Source: Streptomyces sp. NBC_00273
GTDB lineage: Bacteria > Actinomycetota > Actinomycetes > Streptomycetales > Streptomycetaceae
Direction of reading: 5' to 3'
DNA: 64,000 nt
NCBI RefSeq assembly: GCF_036178145.1
Contig: NZ_CP108067.1
Span: 8,571,001-8,635,000 of the forward strand
Below, one piece after another: positions 54,584 to 62,100 of the stretch; the first letter of the stretch is position 1, and every line of letters begins with the position of its first letter. The translations under genes were made by a program, and so were the position numbers. The notes beneath the pieces were generated by a model. It saw only the letters and a list, made by a program, of their open reading frames with translations, did no database searches and was not told the DNA's origin.

Positions 54584-55426
54584 TCAGGACGTGGCGGCCA
54601 GGGGTTCCTGGAGTTCGGTGACCCACTGGTCCCGGTCCTCCGGGCAGGCCAGGGTCAGCTCGCGCGCGTACCCGGCCGAGCGGTGCCCGTGCGCGTCGAT
54701 CCACCGCGCCAGGGCCTGCGACGTCGGCAGCACGCCGTCCATCGAGCCGCGGTGCACCACGGTGGCGGCCCGCTCCACCGCCGGCAGCGTGACGATCCGT
54801 ACCTCACCCCCGAGGTCCTCGGCGCGGACCGAGGCCGCCACCGGCAGTCCGGCGTGGACCAGGACGGCTCCCGCGGGTCCGCCGGCGGCCGCGTCCTCGT
54901 AGTAGGCGGTACCGGGACCGGTCGGGACGACCCCGGCCTCCTCGATCCGGCGGCACAGCTCTTCGTAGAGCGGCCCGATGACCGGCCCGATGTCCTGCGG
55001 TTCGTAACTCGCGGCCGTGCCGGTCAGTTCGGCGAGCCGGACGGGCGGAAGGCTCTTCACGACGATGTCGTCGGCGGGCATGGTTCCCTCTTCCTCGATG
55101 GTCCGGAGCCTCGCCTCGACCTGGACCAGCCGGGCCGCCGCGGCGGCCATGGCCGTCTCCAGCTCGGCCTGCCGCAGCCGCAGCATGCCGCGCAGCTCCT
55201 CCGCACCCACCCGCTCGCCGAGGATCGTTCCCACTTGGTCGAGCGAGAAGCCGAGTTCCTTGAGCGCGATGATCCGGTTGAGGCGGGCGAGCTGCCCGGC
55301 CTCGTAGGAGCGGTAGCCGGTGAAGGGGTCGACGCGTGCCGGGCGCAGCAGTCCGAGGGCGTCGTAGTGACGCAGCATGCGGACCGACACCCGGCCGTGC
55401 TTGGCGAAGTCTCCGATGGTGAACAT
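54584..55426 (-). CDS. MerR-family regulator with GyrI-like effector domain
   Basis: The 280-aa protein has a MerR winged helix (1-70: FTIGDFAKHGRVSVRMLRHYDALGLL), a dimerisation coiled coil (about 75-115) and a C-terminal GyrI/BmrR-like ligand domain (about 120-275). Proteins like this sense cationic drugs. A MerR-type promoter with a 19-bp spacer lies directly upstream, so it controls itself. GGAGAG precedes the ATG at 55426. The lipoprotein gene upstream is on the same strand but separated by this promoter. Confidence 0.92.
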   Translation of the reverse strand: MFTIGDFAKHGRVSVRMLRHYDALGLLRPARVDPFTGYRSYEAGQLARLNRIIALKELGFSLDQVGTILGERVGAEELRGMLRLRQAELETAMAAAAARLVQVEARLRTIEEEGTMPADDIVVKSLPPVRLAELTGTAASYEPQDIGPVIGPLYEELCRRIEEAGVVPTGPGTAYYEDAAAGGPAGAVLVHAGLPVAASVRAEDLGGEVRIVTLPAVERAATVVHRGSMDGVLPTSQALARWIDAHGHRSAGYARELTLACPEDRDQWVTELQEPLAATS

Positions 55427-55436
55427 GACGCTCTCC

Positions 55437-55467
55437 ACTACAAGGTCTGACACAGGGGGAGGGTCAA
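55437..55467 (-). promoter_or_regulatory. MerR-type promoter with 19-bp spacer
   Basis: On the minus strand, TTGACC (55467-55462), 19 bp and TGTAGT (55442-55437) precede the MerR gene. The spacing equals that of the promoter at 9808-9838, as do the bases TTGACCCTC at its upstream end. The predicted start is a few bases from the ATG. Confidence 0.6.
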
Positions 55468-55494
55468 GCGTCGCACCGGCGACGGACGCGGTGG

Positions 55495-55953
55495 TCAGCG
55501 GCCGTACTGCCGCAGACAGAGGTCGACGATGGACGGCGGTACCGCGCCCTCGGCGGCCGCGCACAGCTGGTCCAGGCGCGGCGGCGGGGCCGGCCGCCGC
55601 CGCGGATGGGCCGTCGCCGGCCCGGGCGCGCGCTTGCGCCGCGGCGGGGGCGCGGCCTTCGCGGCCCGCTCGCGCGAGGGCTCCGGCTCCGGGGCCGGAG
55701 CCGGGTCCGACTTCGGGGCCTGCCCCGGGTTCGCGTCCGCGCCCGGGTCCCGGGCCGCGTCCGGAGCGGGCGCGGCGGCCTCGGGCAGGGCCCCCAACGG
55801 CAGGGCCAGGGGCGTCGGGACCTCGGGCGCCTCGGCCGTCGGTACGGATCCCCGTACGGGAGCCGGAGCCGGATCCCGGGGCCCGACGGAGACACAGCCG
55901 GTGCTGGCGAGGAGCACGACGAGGGAGAGGGGCACGGCACGGCGTAACTGCAT
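55495..55953 (-). CDS. proline-rich lipoprotein
   Basis: The 152-aa precursor has a lipoprotein signal with lipobox LASTGC (C20). The first 105 residues of the mature part are proline/alanine-rich and disordered. The short C-terminal tail (about 128-152) holds two cysteines in LDQLCAAAEGAVPPSIVDLCLRQYG, a helix-turn-helix-like hairpin likely closed by a disulfide. It is anchored outside the membrane. Function unknown. Confidence 0.8.
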   Translation of the reverse strand: MQLRRAVPLSLVVLLASTGCVSVGPRDPAPAPVRGSVPTAEAPEVPTPLALPLGALPEAAAPAPDAARDPGADANPGQAPKSDPAPAPEPEPSRERAAKAAPPPRRKRAPGPATAHPRRRPAPPPRLDQLCAAAEGAVPPSIVDLCLRQYGR

Positions 55954-56143
55954 CCGACCACCTTGCCGTACGGCCGGGCCGGCCCGGCCCTCCTCTCACG
56001 CGTGCGGGTGACACCGGCCCGGTGGGAATGGCCGGAGCCCGTGGGGAATTGGAACGACAGTACGGGCGAAGGGGGAGGCGCGACCCCCGGCTCCCCGTAC
56101 CGCCGTGTCCTGCCCGCCGATCGTCCGTACGGAGTACCGATCC

Positions 56144-57430
56144 ATGACCTCAGCCGCCGCGCCCGGCAACGATCCCGCGCCGCCCTCCGAATCGGGCCCG
56201 CCCGAGCCCGGACTGCCCAGGGAGCCCGAGCCCGTAGCCGGGCCGGGAGCCGGACCCGCACCGGGGATCGGTGCCGCTCCGTGGAAGGGCTGGGCGGCCG
56301 TCTGCGCCGTCTCGCTCGGCATCTTCTGCCTGATCACCTCCGAGCTGCTGCCCGTCGGGCTGCTCACCCCCGTCGGGACCGCCCTCGGGGTGTCCGACGG
56401 GACCGCCGGTCTGATGGTCACCGCGCCCGGACTGGTCGCCGGACTCTGCGCGCCGCTGGTCACCGTCGGCGCCGGCCGGCTCGACCGGCGGCTCGTGCTG
56501 TGCGTGCTCATCGCCGTGATGGTCGCCGCCAACCTGGCCGCCGCGCTCGCCCCGAACTTCGCCGTCGTCCTGGCGGCCCGGTTGCTCGTCGGCGTCAGCG
56601 TCGGCGGATTCTGGGCCATCGCCGGCGGACTCGCCGTACGCCTCGTCCCCGAGCGCCAGGTCGGCCGGGCCACCGCGCTCGTCTTCGGCGGTGTCCCCAC
56701 CGCCTCCGTGCTCGGCGTCCCCGCCGGCACCCTGCTCGGTGAACTCGGCGGCTGGCGCACCGCCTTCGCGGCGGTCGGCGCCCTCGGCCTCGTCACGCTG
56801 ACCGCCCTGCTCGTGCTGCTGCCCCCGCTGCCGGCGACCCGGCACATCACCTTTCCCGAACTCCCCGCCCTGCTCCGGGAGAACCGCGCCGTGCGGGCCG
56901 GGGTCATCGTCACCTTCCTGGTGGTGACCGGGCAGTTCGCCGCCTACACGTTCGTACGGCCGATCCTCCAGGAGGTCTCCGGCGTCGACGCCGAACACAT
57001 CAGCACCCTGCTGCTCGGCTACGGCATCGCCGGCGTCGCGGGGAACTTCCTGGCCGGAGCACGCGACGCGTACCGGACCCTGCTCGTGGTCAGCTCCTCC
57101 CTCACCGTCGTCCTCGCGCTGATCGCGGTCCTGCCGGGACCGGCCGTCGGCACCGCGCTCCTGCTGGCCTGGGGACTCGCGTACGGAGGGGTCTCGGTGA
57201 GCGTGCAGGGCTGGATGATCAAGGCGGCCCCGGAGGCGCCCGAGGCCGCGTCCTCCCTGATGGTGGCCATGTTCAACTTCGCCATAGCGGCGGGCGCGCT
57301 CTGCGGCGGCCTCGCGGTCGACGGCATCTCCGTACCCGCCGCCCCGCTCGGCGGGGCCGCCCTGATGCTCGCGGCGGCCGCCACCGTGTGGGTCACGGCG
57401 ATCCGCCGCACACCCCGCACCCCCGGCTGA
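56144..57430 (+). CDS. MFS transporter (SotB/AraJ/Cmx type)
   Basis: The 428-aa transporter has a 45-residue proline/glycine-rich cytosolic tail and 12 membrane helices. GWAAVCAVSLGIFCLITSELLPVGLLTPVG and LDRRLVLCVLIAVMVAANL match the DHA1 sugar-efflux and chloramphenicol-resistance group. It should be a proton-driven exporter. GGAG precedes the ATG at 56144; an in-frame GTG at 56105 is less likely. Confidence 0.87.
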   Translation: MTSAAAPGNDPAPPSESGPPEPGLPREPEPVAGPGAGPAPGIGAAPWKGWAAVCAVSLGIFCLITSELLPVGLLTPVGTALGVSDGTAGLMVTAPGLVAGLCAPLVTVGAGRLDRRLVLCVLIAVMVAANLAAALAPNFAVVLAARLLVGVSVGGFWAIAGGLAVRLVPERQVGRATALVFGGVPTASVLGVPAGTLLGELGGWRTAFAAVGALGLVTLTALLVLLPPLPATRHITFPELPALLRENRAVRAGVIVTFLVVTGQFAAYTFVRPILQEVSGVDAEHISTLLLGYGIAGVAGNFLAGARDAYRTLLVVSSSLTVVLALIAVLPGPAVGTALLLAWGLAYGGVSVSVQGWMIKAAPEAPEAASSLMVAMFNFAIAAGALCGGLAVDGISVPAAPLGGAALMLAAAATVWVTAIRRTPRTPG

Positions 57431-57782
57431 TGGCGGGGCGCCGCGGGAGCGGCGCGCCCGACAGATCGGATGGACGGGGGCGGATCGGACACTCGGCTTG
57501 ACCCGGCCCCCGCCGGAGGGCAAGAGTGCGCCGATCGAGCACCACAGCGTGAGCCGCACCCCGGAGATACGTCAGATGCCCCTATCCGTTCGCCCGTCGA
57601 TCGACCCGGCCGAAACCGGCGGTTCTCCGACGCACGGCGCATGCGACGTACTCGGCACGCCCGGCGCCCCCGCCGCCGGTGCGGCCCCGGCTCCCGCCGC
57701 CCGGCGGTACGGAGCCTGACCGACCGGGTGGGGGCCGGCACCGCACCGCCGCGCCGGCCCCCGACCCTGCCGGGAGACCACC
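57431..57782. other. 352-nt gap after the MFS gene
   Basis: The stretch begins with the terminator candidate at 57438-57455. The short open frames inside lack normal codon bias. I see no RNA gene or clear promoter. Confidence 0.45.
57438..57455 (+). terminator. terminator candidate after the MFS gene
   Basis: GCGCCGC (57438-57444), loop GGGA, and its exact complement (57449-57455). It starts 8 nt past the stop codon. Confidence 0.5.
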
Positions 57783-58559
57783 ATGCGCCAAGACCCTGAT
57801 GAGAACGGGATCGTCCCCGACGACCACCTGTTCGTCCGCCCGTACGTCGCCCCCTCGGGCGCACCGCCCCGGTCGACCGCGCCCACCTGGCCGCAGACCG
57901 GCCCCCTCGCCTTCCCCGGCCCCGCGCACGTCCAGGAACCCGGCGCTCCCGTCGCCGTTCCCGTTTCCGTTCCCGCTCCCGGCTCCGCTCCCGACCCGGC
58001 TGCGGGCCGCAGCGCCGGCCGAGGGCGCCGCAGCCGGCTTCCGTTCGCCGTCCTGACCCTGCTGGCGCTCGCCGCGGTGGGCGCCCTGGTGCTCCTGCTG
58101 AGCGGCCCCGACCCGCAGCAGTCCCGGGCCGGGGCGCCCGCCGAGCTGTCCGTACCGAAGCTCCGGGCGCGCGGTCCGGACTCCGTCGCCGGGACCGACG
58201 TACCCGGCCCGAGCGCGCCCGCACCGTCCCCCTCCGCCTCCGCTTCTGCCTCCGCCCCGCCCGCTCCCTCCCGGGAGCCGGGCGCGTCCGCGAGCCAGGG
58301 CACGAAACAGCCCTCCTCGCCCACCGCTTCGGTCCCGAGCCCGCCGAGCTCCTCCGGAACGCTGCGGATGGGCGACAGCGGCCCCGAGGTGCGCGCCCTG
58401 CAGGAGCTGCTCCACGGGCAGGGGTTCACGTACGTCTCCGTCACCGGGGTCTACGCCGGCCAGACCAAGCGCGGCGTCAGCCAACTCCAGCGCGACCGCT
58501 CCATCAAGGGCGACCCGAACGGGGTCTACGGACCGGCCACGCGGGCGGCGATGGGCTGA
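57783..58559 (+). CDS. membrane-anchored peptidoglycan-binding protein
   Basis: The 258-aa protein has a cytosolic proline-rich tail (about 1-80) and one membrane helix (about 85-107, LPFAVLTLLALAAVGALVLLLSG). A serine/proline/alanine-rich spacer follows (about 110-195), then a C-terminal PG_binding_1 domain (about 198-258, LRMGDSGPEVRALQELLHGQGF...YGPATRAAMG). It would tether the membrane to peptidoglycan. The spacer has the composition of cell-wall-spanning regions. ATG at 57783. Confidence 0.87.
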   Translation: MRQDPDENGIVPDDHLFVRPYVAPSGAPPRSTAPTWPQTGPLAFPGPAHVQEPGAPVAVPVSVPAPGSAPDPAAGRSAGRGRRSRLPFAVLTLLALAAVGALVLLLSGPDPQQSRAGAPAELSVPKLRARGPDSVAGTDVPGPSAPAPSPSASASASAPPAPSREPGASASQGTKQPSSPTASVPSPPSSSGTLRMGDSGPEVRALQELLHGQGFTYVSVTGVYAGQTKRGVSQLQRDRSIKGDPNGVYGPATRAAMG

Positions 58560-58589
58560 TCGTCGGCCGCGCCCGATGGCCCCCTCTGG

Positions 58590-58618
58590 TTGAACGTGTT
58601 CAGTTCTTCTGTCAGGCT
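58590..58618 (+). promoter_or_regulatory. candidate promoter with overlapping palindrome
   Basis: TTGAAC (58590-58595), a 17-nt spacer and CAGGCT (58613-58618). The perfect palindrome TGAACGTGTTCA (58591-58602) covers the -35, suggesting repression. It leads to the small proline-rich membrane protein. Confidence 0.4.
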
Positions 58619-58694
58619 ACGGGCGAACGCAGGAGCGGACGCGGTCGAGCGGCTCGTTCCCGTGCGATCCGTACCTGTGCCCACGGGGGTTGCC

Positions 58695-58883
58695 TTGTCC
58701 GTCCCGGTTCCACCGCCCGGCCCGCCGCCGCCCCCACACCCTCGGCCGGTGCCCGCGCCCCCGCCCCCGCCGGACGATCAAAGCGTGGCGAAGGCGTTCG
58801 CGCGCTCCTGCCTCACCGCCGTCGCCGTCGCCGTCGCGCTGCTGCTCTTCGTGGGGGTGCTCAGCCAGGAGCATTGGACCTGA
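58695..58883 (+). CDS. small proline-rich membrane protein
   Basis: The 62-aa protein has a proline-rich N-terminal half and one membrane helix near the C-terminus (AVAVAVALLLFVGVLS). I use the TTG at 58695 because GGGGG lies 7 nt upstream; a GTG at 58677 or a longer frame from 58590 is possible. Codon bias supports coding. Function unknown. Confidence 0.5.
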   Translation: MSVPVPPPGPPPPPHPRPVPAPPPPPDDQSVAKAFARSCLTAVAVAVALLLFVGVLSQEHWT

Positions 58884-58910
58884 GCCGCGGACCGGACGGC
58901 CCCGCCCGGA

Positions 58911-59654
58911 TCAGCGGCCCCCGGAGACCCGCAGCACGGTGCCCGTCGTGTACGAGGCCTCCGCGGAGAGCAGCCAGGCGACCGCCCCGGCGATCTCGTC
59001 GGGCCGGCCGGGCCGGCCGAGCGGGATCCCGGCCGCGGCCTTCGCCGGACGGTCGGGATCGCCCATCGCCGCGTGCATGTCGGTCTCGATGATGCCCGGA
59101 GCCACGGCGTTGACCCGGATCCCGTCCGGGCCGAGCTCCTTGGCGAGCCCCACGGTGAGCGCGTCGACGGCCGCCTTGGTCGCCGCGTAGTGCACGTACT
59201 CCCCGGGACTGCCGAGGGTGGCGGCCGTGGAGGAGACGTTCACGATCGCCCCGCCGTCGCCCTCCGCCATGTCCCGGGCGGCCCGGCGGCAGCACAGCAG
59301 GTAACCGAGGAGGTTCACCTCCACGACCCGCCGCAGGTCCTCGGTGCGGGCATCGGCGAGCCGGCCCAGCGGGCCGGTCACCGCGGCGTTGTTCACCAAC
59401 CCGGTCACCCCGCCGAGTTCGGCGCCGGCGATGTCGAAGAGCCGCTCCACGGCGCACTCCTCGGAGATGTCACCGCGCACGGTCACACAGCGCGCCCCGG
59501 CGGCCCGCACCCGCTCGGCGACGGCCCCGGCCGCCGCCGCGTCACGGGTGTAACCGAGCGCCAGATCGTGCCCGTCGGCAGCCAGCCGCAGACAGGTCGC
59601 CGCACCGATGCCCCTGCTGCCGCCGGTGACGACGGTGACCGGACGAGCTGACAC
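58911..59654 (-). CDS. short-chain dehydrogenase/reductase
   Basis: The 247-aa SDR has the NAD(P) site TGGSRGIG (10-17), NNAA near 89-92, catalytic serine in VSS, YxxxK as YAATK, and the PG turn. It is a classical FabG/glucose-dehydrogenase-like enzyme. The GTG at 59654 follows AGGAGG; the long extension in this frame is not coding. The substrate is unknown. It diverges from the RNA ligase gene. Confidence 0.92.
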   Translation of the reverse strand: MSARPVTVVTGGSRGIGAATCLRLAADGHDLALGYTRDAAAAGAVAERVRAAGARCVTVRGDISEECAVERLFDIAGAELGGVTGLVNNAAVTGPLGRLADARTEDLRRVVEVNLLGYLLCCRRAARDMAEGDGGAIVNVSSTAATLGSPGEYVHYAATKAAVDALTVGLAKELGPDGIRVNAVAPGIIETDMHAAMGDPDRPAKAAAGIPLGRPGRPDEIAGAVAWLLSAEASYTTGTVLRVSGGR

Positions 59655-59841
59655 GGGGACCTCCTGCGGGACACGGAACCTGGGACGGCGCGATGCCGGG
59701 GACGACGGGGACGGCAGGGACGACACGGGCGCCGGGGCGGGCAGGCTAACACCGTGATATTCGTTGGACCAGCGGAAATGGCGGGAAGCAGAGTGGTCGT
59801 CACCGACGCGCCGCGACATCACCGGGCGTCGGCCGTGTCCC

Positions 59842-59861
59842 TGACCACTGTTGACCACTGT
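59842..59861 (+). repeat. tandem 10-bp repeat before the RNA ligase gene
   Basis: TGACCACTGT is repeated exactly, back to back, 13 nt before the RNA ligase start. One helical turn per unit fits a small binding site, or it may be a leader element. Confidence 0.4.
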
Positions 59862-59873
59862 TGGAGCCGTCCC

Positions 59874-60950
59874 ATGTCGACCCTGCGCGTCACCGCCGAA
59901 GAACTGACCGTCCACGAGCACCCGAACGCGGACGCGCTGGAACTGGCCCAGGTGGGTCTGTACCGCGCCGTGATCGCCAAGGGCGCCTACCGCACGGGCG
60001 AGTTCGCGGTCTACATCCCCGAACAGGCCGTGCTGCCGGCGGATCTGATCGAGGAGCTCGGTCTCACCGGGCGGCTCGCGGGCGGCTCCGCCGACCGGGT
60101 CAAGGCGGTCCGGCTGCGCGGCGAACTCTCGCAAGGACTGGTGTGCAGGCCGCGCGCGCTCGCCGACGTGGACCTGGCCCGGGCGGCCGAGGAGGAGACG
60201 GACTTCGCGGAGCTGCTCGGCATCACCAAATGGGCCCCGCCCATACCCACGACCATGAACGGTGACGTCGAAGCCGCCGCCGACCTGATGCCGTGGGTCG
60301 ACATCGAGAACCTCCAGCGCTACCCGCACATCTTCGAGCCCGGCGAACCGGTCGTCCTCACCGAGAAGCTGCACGGCACCGCCTGCCTGTTCACGTACGT
60401 GGTCGAGGGCGAGCGGTCCTTCGTCTCCTCCAAGGGGTTCGGCTCGAAGGGGCTGGCGCTCAAGGAGGACGAGCGCAACCTCTACTGGCGGGCCGTACGC
60501 GGGCACGGTGTGGCGGCCGTCGCGGCGGCCCTGGCCGACTGCCTCGGTGCGACCCGGGTCGGGATCTTCGGCGAGGTGTACGGCAAGGGCGTCCAGGACC
60601 TCTCGTACGGGACCGACGTCCGTACCGCCGACGCGCCACCCGGATACGCCGTCTTCGACGTCTCCGCCGAGATCGACGGACAGACGCGTTGGCTGGACCC
60701 GGCCGCCGTCCTGACGGACGGTGAGCTTCCGCTGGTACCGCGGCTGTACGAGGGCCCGTACGACCTCGACGCGGTGCTGGAGCTGGCGAGCGGCCGCGAG
60801 ACCGTCTCCGGGAAGGCCGTGCACCTGCGGGAGGGTGTCGTCATCCGGCCGTCGGCGGAACGGTACAGCCCGGTCGTGGGCGGCCGCGCCATCGCCAAGG
60901 CCGTCAGCCCGGCGTACCTGACGCGCAAGGGCGGCACCGAGTACGAGTGA
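59874..60950 (+). CDS. ATP-dependent RNA ligase (DraRnl/Rnl5 type)
   Basis: The 358-aa protein has an N-terminal OB-like domain (about 1-130, LEHPNAD-like start and RTGEFAVYIPE) and a nucleotidyltransferase core. Motif I is EKLHG with nucleophile K165; motif III is IFGEVYG, motif IV REGVVIRP and motif V AIAKAVS. The arrangement matches the Deinococcus DRB0094 ligase, which seals nicks with a 3'-OH RNA end. It would repair or join RNA in the cytoplasm, near the polymerase-like gene at 62101. ATG 59874 follows GGAG. A perfect 11-bp hairpin ends the transcript. Confidence 0.9.
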   Translation: MSTLRVTAEELTVHEHPNADALELAQVGLYRAVIAKGAYRTGEFAVYIPEQAVLPADLIEELGLTGRLAGGSADRVKAVRLRGELSQGLVCRPRALADVDLARAAEEETDFAELLGITKWAPPIPTTMNGDVEAAADLMPWVDIENLQRYPHIFEPGEPVVLTEKLHGTACLFTYVVEGERSFVSSKGFGSKGLALKEDERNLYWRAVRGHGVAAVAAALADCLGATRVGIFGEVYGKGVQDLSYGTDVRTADAPPGYAVFDVSAEIDGQTRWLDPAAVLTDGELPLVPRLYEGPYDLDAVLELASGRETVSGKAVHLREGVVIRPSAERYSPVVGGRAIAKAVSPAYLTRKGGTEYE

Positions 60951-60975
60951 GCCCGTCGTTCTGCCGCGCCGCGCC

Positions 60976-61004
60976 GCGCCCGCCCCGCTTCGTGGGGCGG
61001 GCGC
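60976..61004 (+). terminator. 11-bp perfect terminator after the RNA ligase gene
   Basis: GCGCCCGCCCC (60976-60986) pairs exactly with 60994-61004 around the 7-nt loop GCTTCGT, 26 nt past the stop codon. Confidence 0.8.
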
Positions 61005-61064
61005 TTCGTGCATGGTGGGATGGGCCGGGGGCGGGTTCCACCAGCACACGGAGAGGTCGGGTAC

Positions 61065-62015
61065 ATGTCCCAGTCGGGCGGCAGCAGCCAGGAAACCATG
61101 CGGGCGATGGCGTACGAGACGTACGGCGGGACGGAGGTGCTCTCCGAGACCCGGCTGCCGATGCCCAAGGTCGGACCCGGTGAGGTCCTCGTCCGGGTCA
61201 AGTGCGCCGCCGTCAACCCCGTCGACTGGAAGATCATGGCAGGCGGGCTCGACCCCCTGATGGACGTGGTCTACCCCGTGGTCCCCGGCTGGGACGTGTC
61301 CGGCACCGTCGAGCGGGTCGGCATCGACACCCCCGAATACGCCGAGGGCGACGAGGTCATCGCGTACGCCCGCAAGGACTACGTGCACGGCGGGACCTTC
61401 GCCGAGTTCGTCACCGTGCCCGTGCGCGCCCTCGCGCACAAGCCGACCTCCCTCACCTGGGCCGAGGCCGCCGGACTCCCGCTCGCCGGGCTCACCGCCT
61501 ACCAACTGCTCACCCGCCTGGGCACCGGCAAGGACGACACCGTCCTCATCCACGGCGCGGCGGGCGGTGTCGGCTCCTTCGGCGTGCAGATCGCCCGCGC
61601 ACTGGGCGCCCGGGTCATCGGCACCGCCTCCCCGCGCAACCACGACCGGGTACGCGAACTCGGCGCCGAACCCATCGAGTACGGGGACGGGCTCGCCGCG
61701 CGCGTACGGGCCCTCGTGCCCGACGGCCCCACGGTCGTCGCGGACTTCGTCGGCGGCGTCGGAGCCGTCACCCGGGAGGTGCTCCACGACGACGGCCGGC
61801 ACGCCTCCATCGCCGACCCCAGTGTGCTCGGCGCGGGCGGCGAGTGGATGTGGGTCCGCCCGGTCGGCAGCGACCTGGCCGAACTGCGGCGGCTCGCCGA
61901 CAGCGGACAGCTGAAGGTGCCGGTCGCCACGACCTTCCCGCTCGGCGAGTTGGCGGCCGCCTTCGAGCTGAGCCAGGGAGGTCACACGGCAGGGAAGATC
62001 ATCATCGAGATCTGA
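61065..62015 (+). CDS. zinc-independent NADPH:quinone reductase-like MDR protein
   Basis: The 316-aa protein has the MDR GroES-like N-terminal half (about 15-130, with CAAVNPVDWKIMAG and PVVPGWDVSGTVERVG) and a Rossmann half with IHGAAGGVGSFGVQIARALGARVIGTAS near 165-192. It lacks the zinc cysteines of alcohol dehydrogenases. It probably reduces quinones or enones. GAGAGG precedes the ATG at 61065. It has its own transcript, separated from the ligase by the terminator. Confidence 0.92.
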   Translation: MSQSGGSSQETMRAMAYETYGGTEVLSETRLPMPKVGPGEVLVRVKCAAVNPVDWKIMAGGLDPLMDVVYPVVPGWDVSGTVERVGIDTPEYAEGDEVIAYARKDYVHGGTFAEFVTVPVRALAHKPTSLTWAEAAGLPLAGLTAYQLLTRLGTGKDDTVLIHGAAGGVGSFGVQIARALGARVIGTASPRNHDRVRELGAEPIEYGDGLAARVRALVPDGPTVVADFVGGVGAVTREVLHDDGRHASIADPSVLGAGGEWMWVRPVGSDLAELRRLADSGQLKVPVATTFPLGELAAAFELSQGGHTAGKIIIEI

Positions 62016-62100
62016 CCCCCGTGGCCCCCGTGGCCCACGACCCGCGATCCCTGGCCCGCGCCCCACAGCGCCCGGGACACGACCCCTGACCGCCCACTCC

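Noticed and set aside
57498..57719. 73-aa open frame in the gap after the MFS gene
   Set aside because: No ribosome site, weak codon bias and low-complexity end.
57960..58010. Repeated CGTTCCCGTTTCCG-like units
   Set aside because: They encode the proline/valine-rich tail of the peptidoglycan-binding protein and are explained by low-complexity coding.
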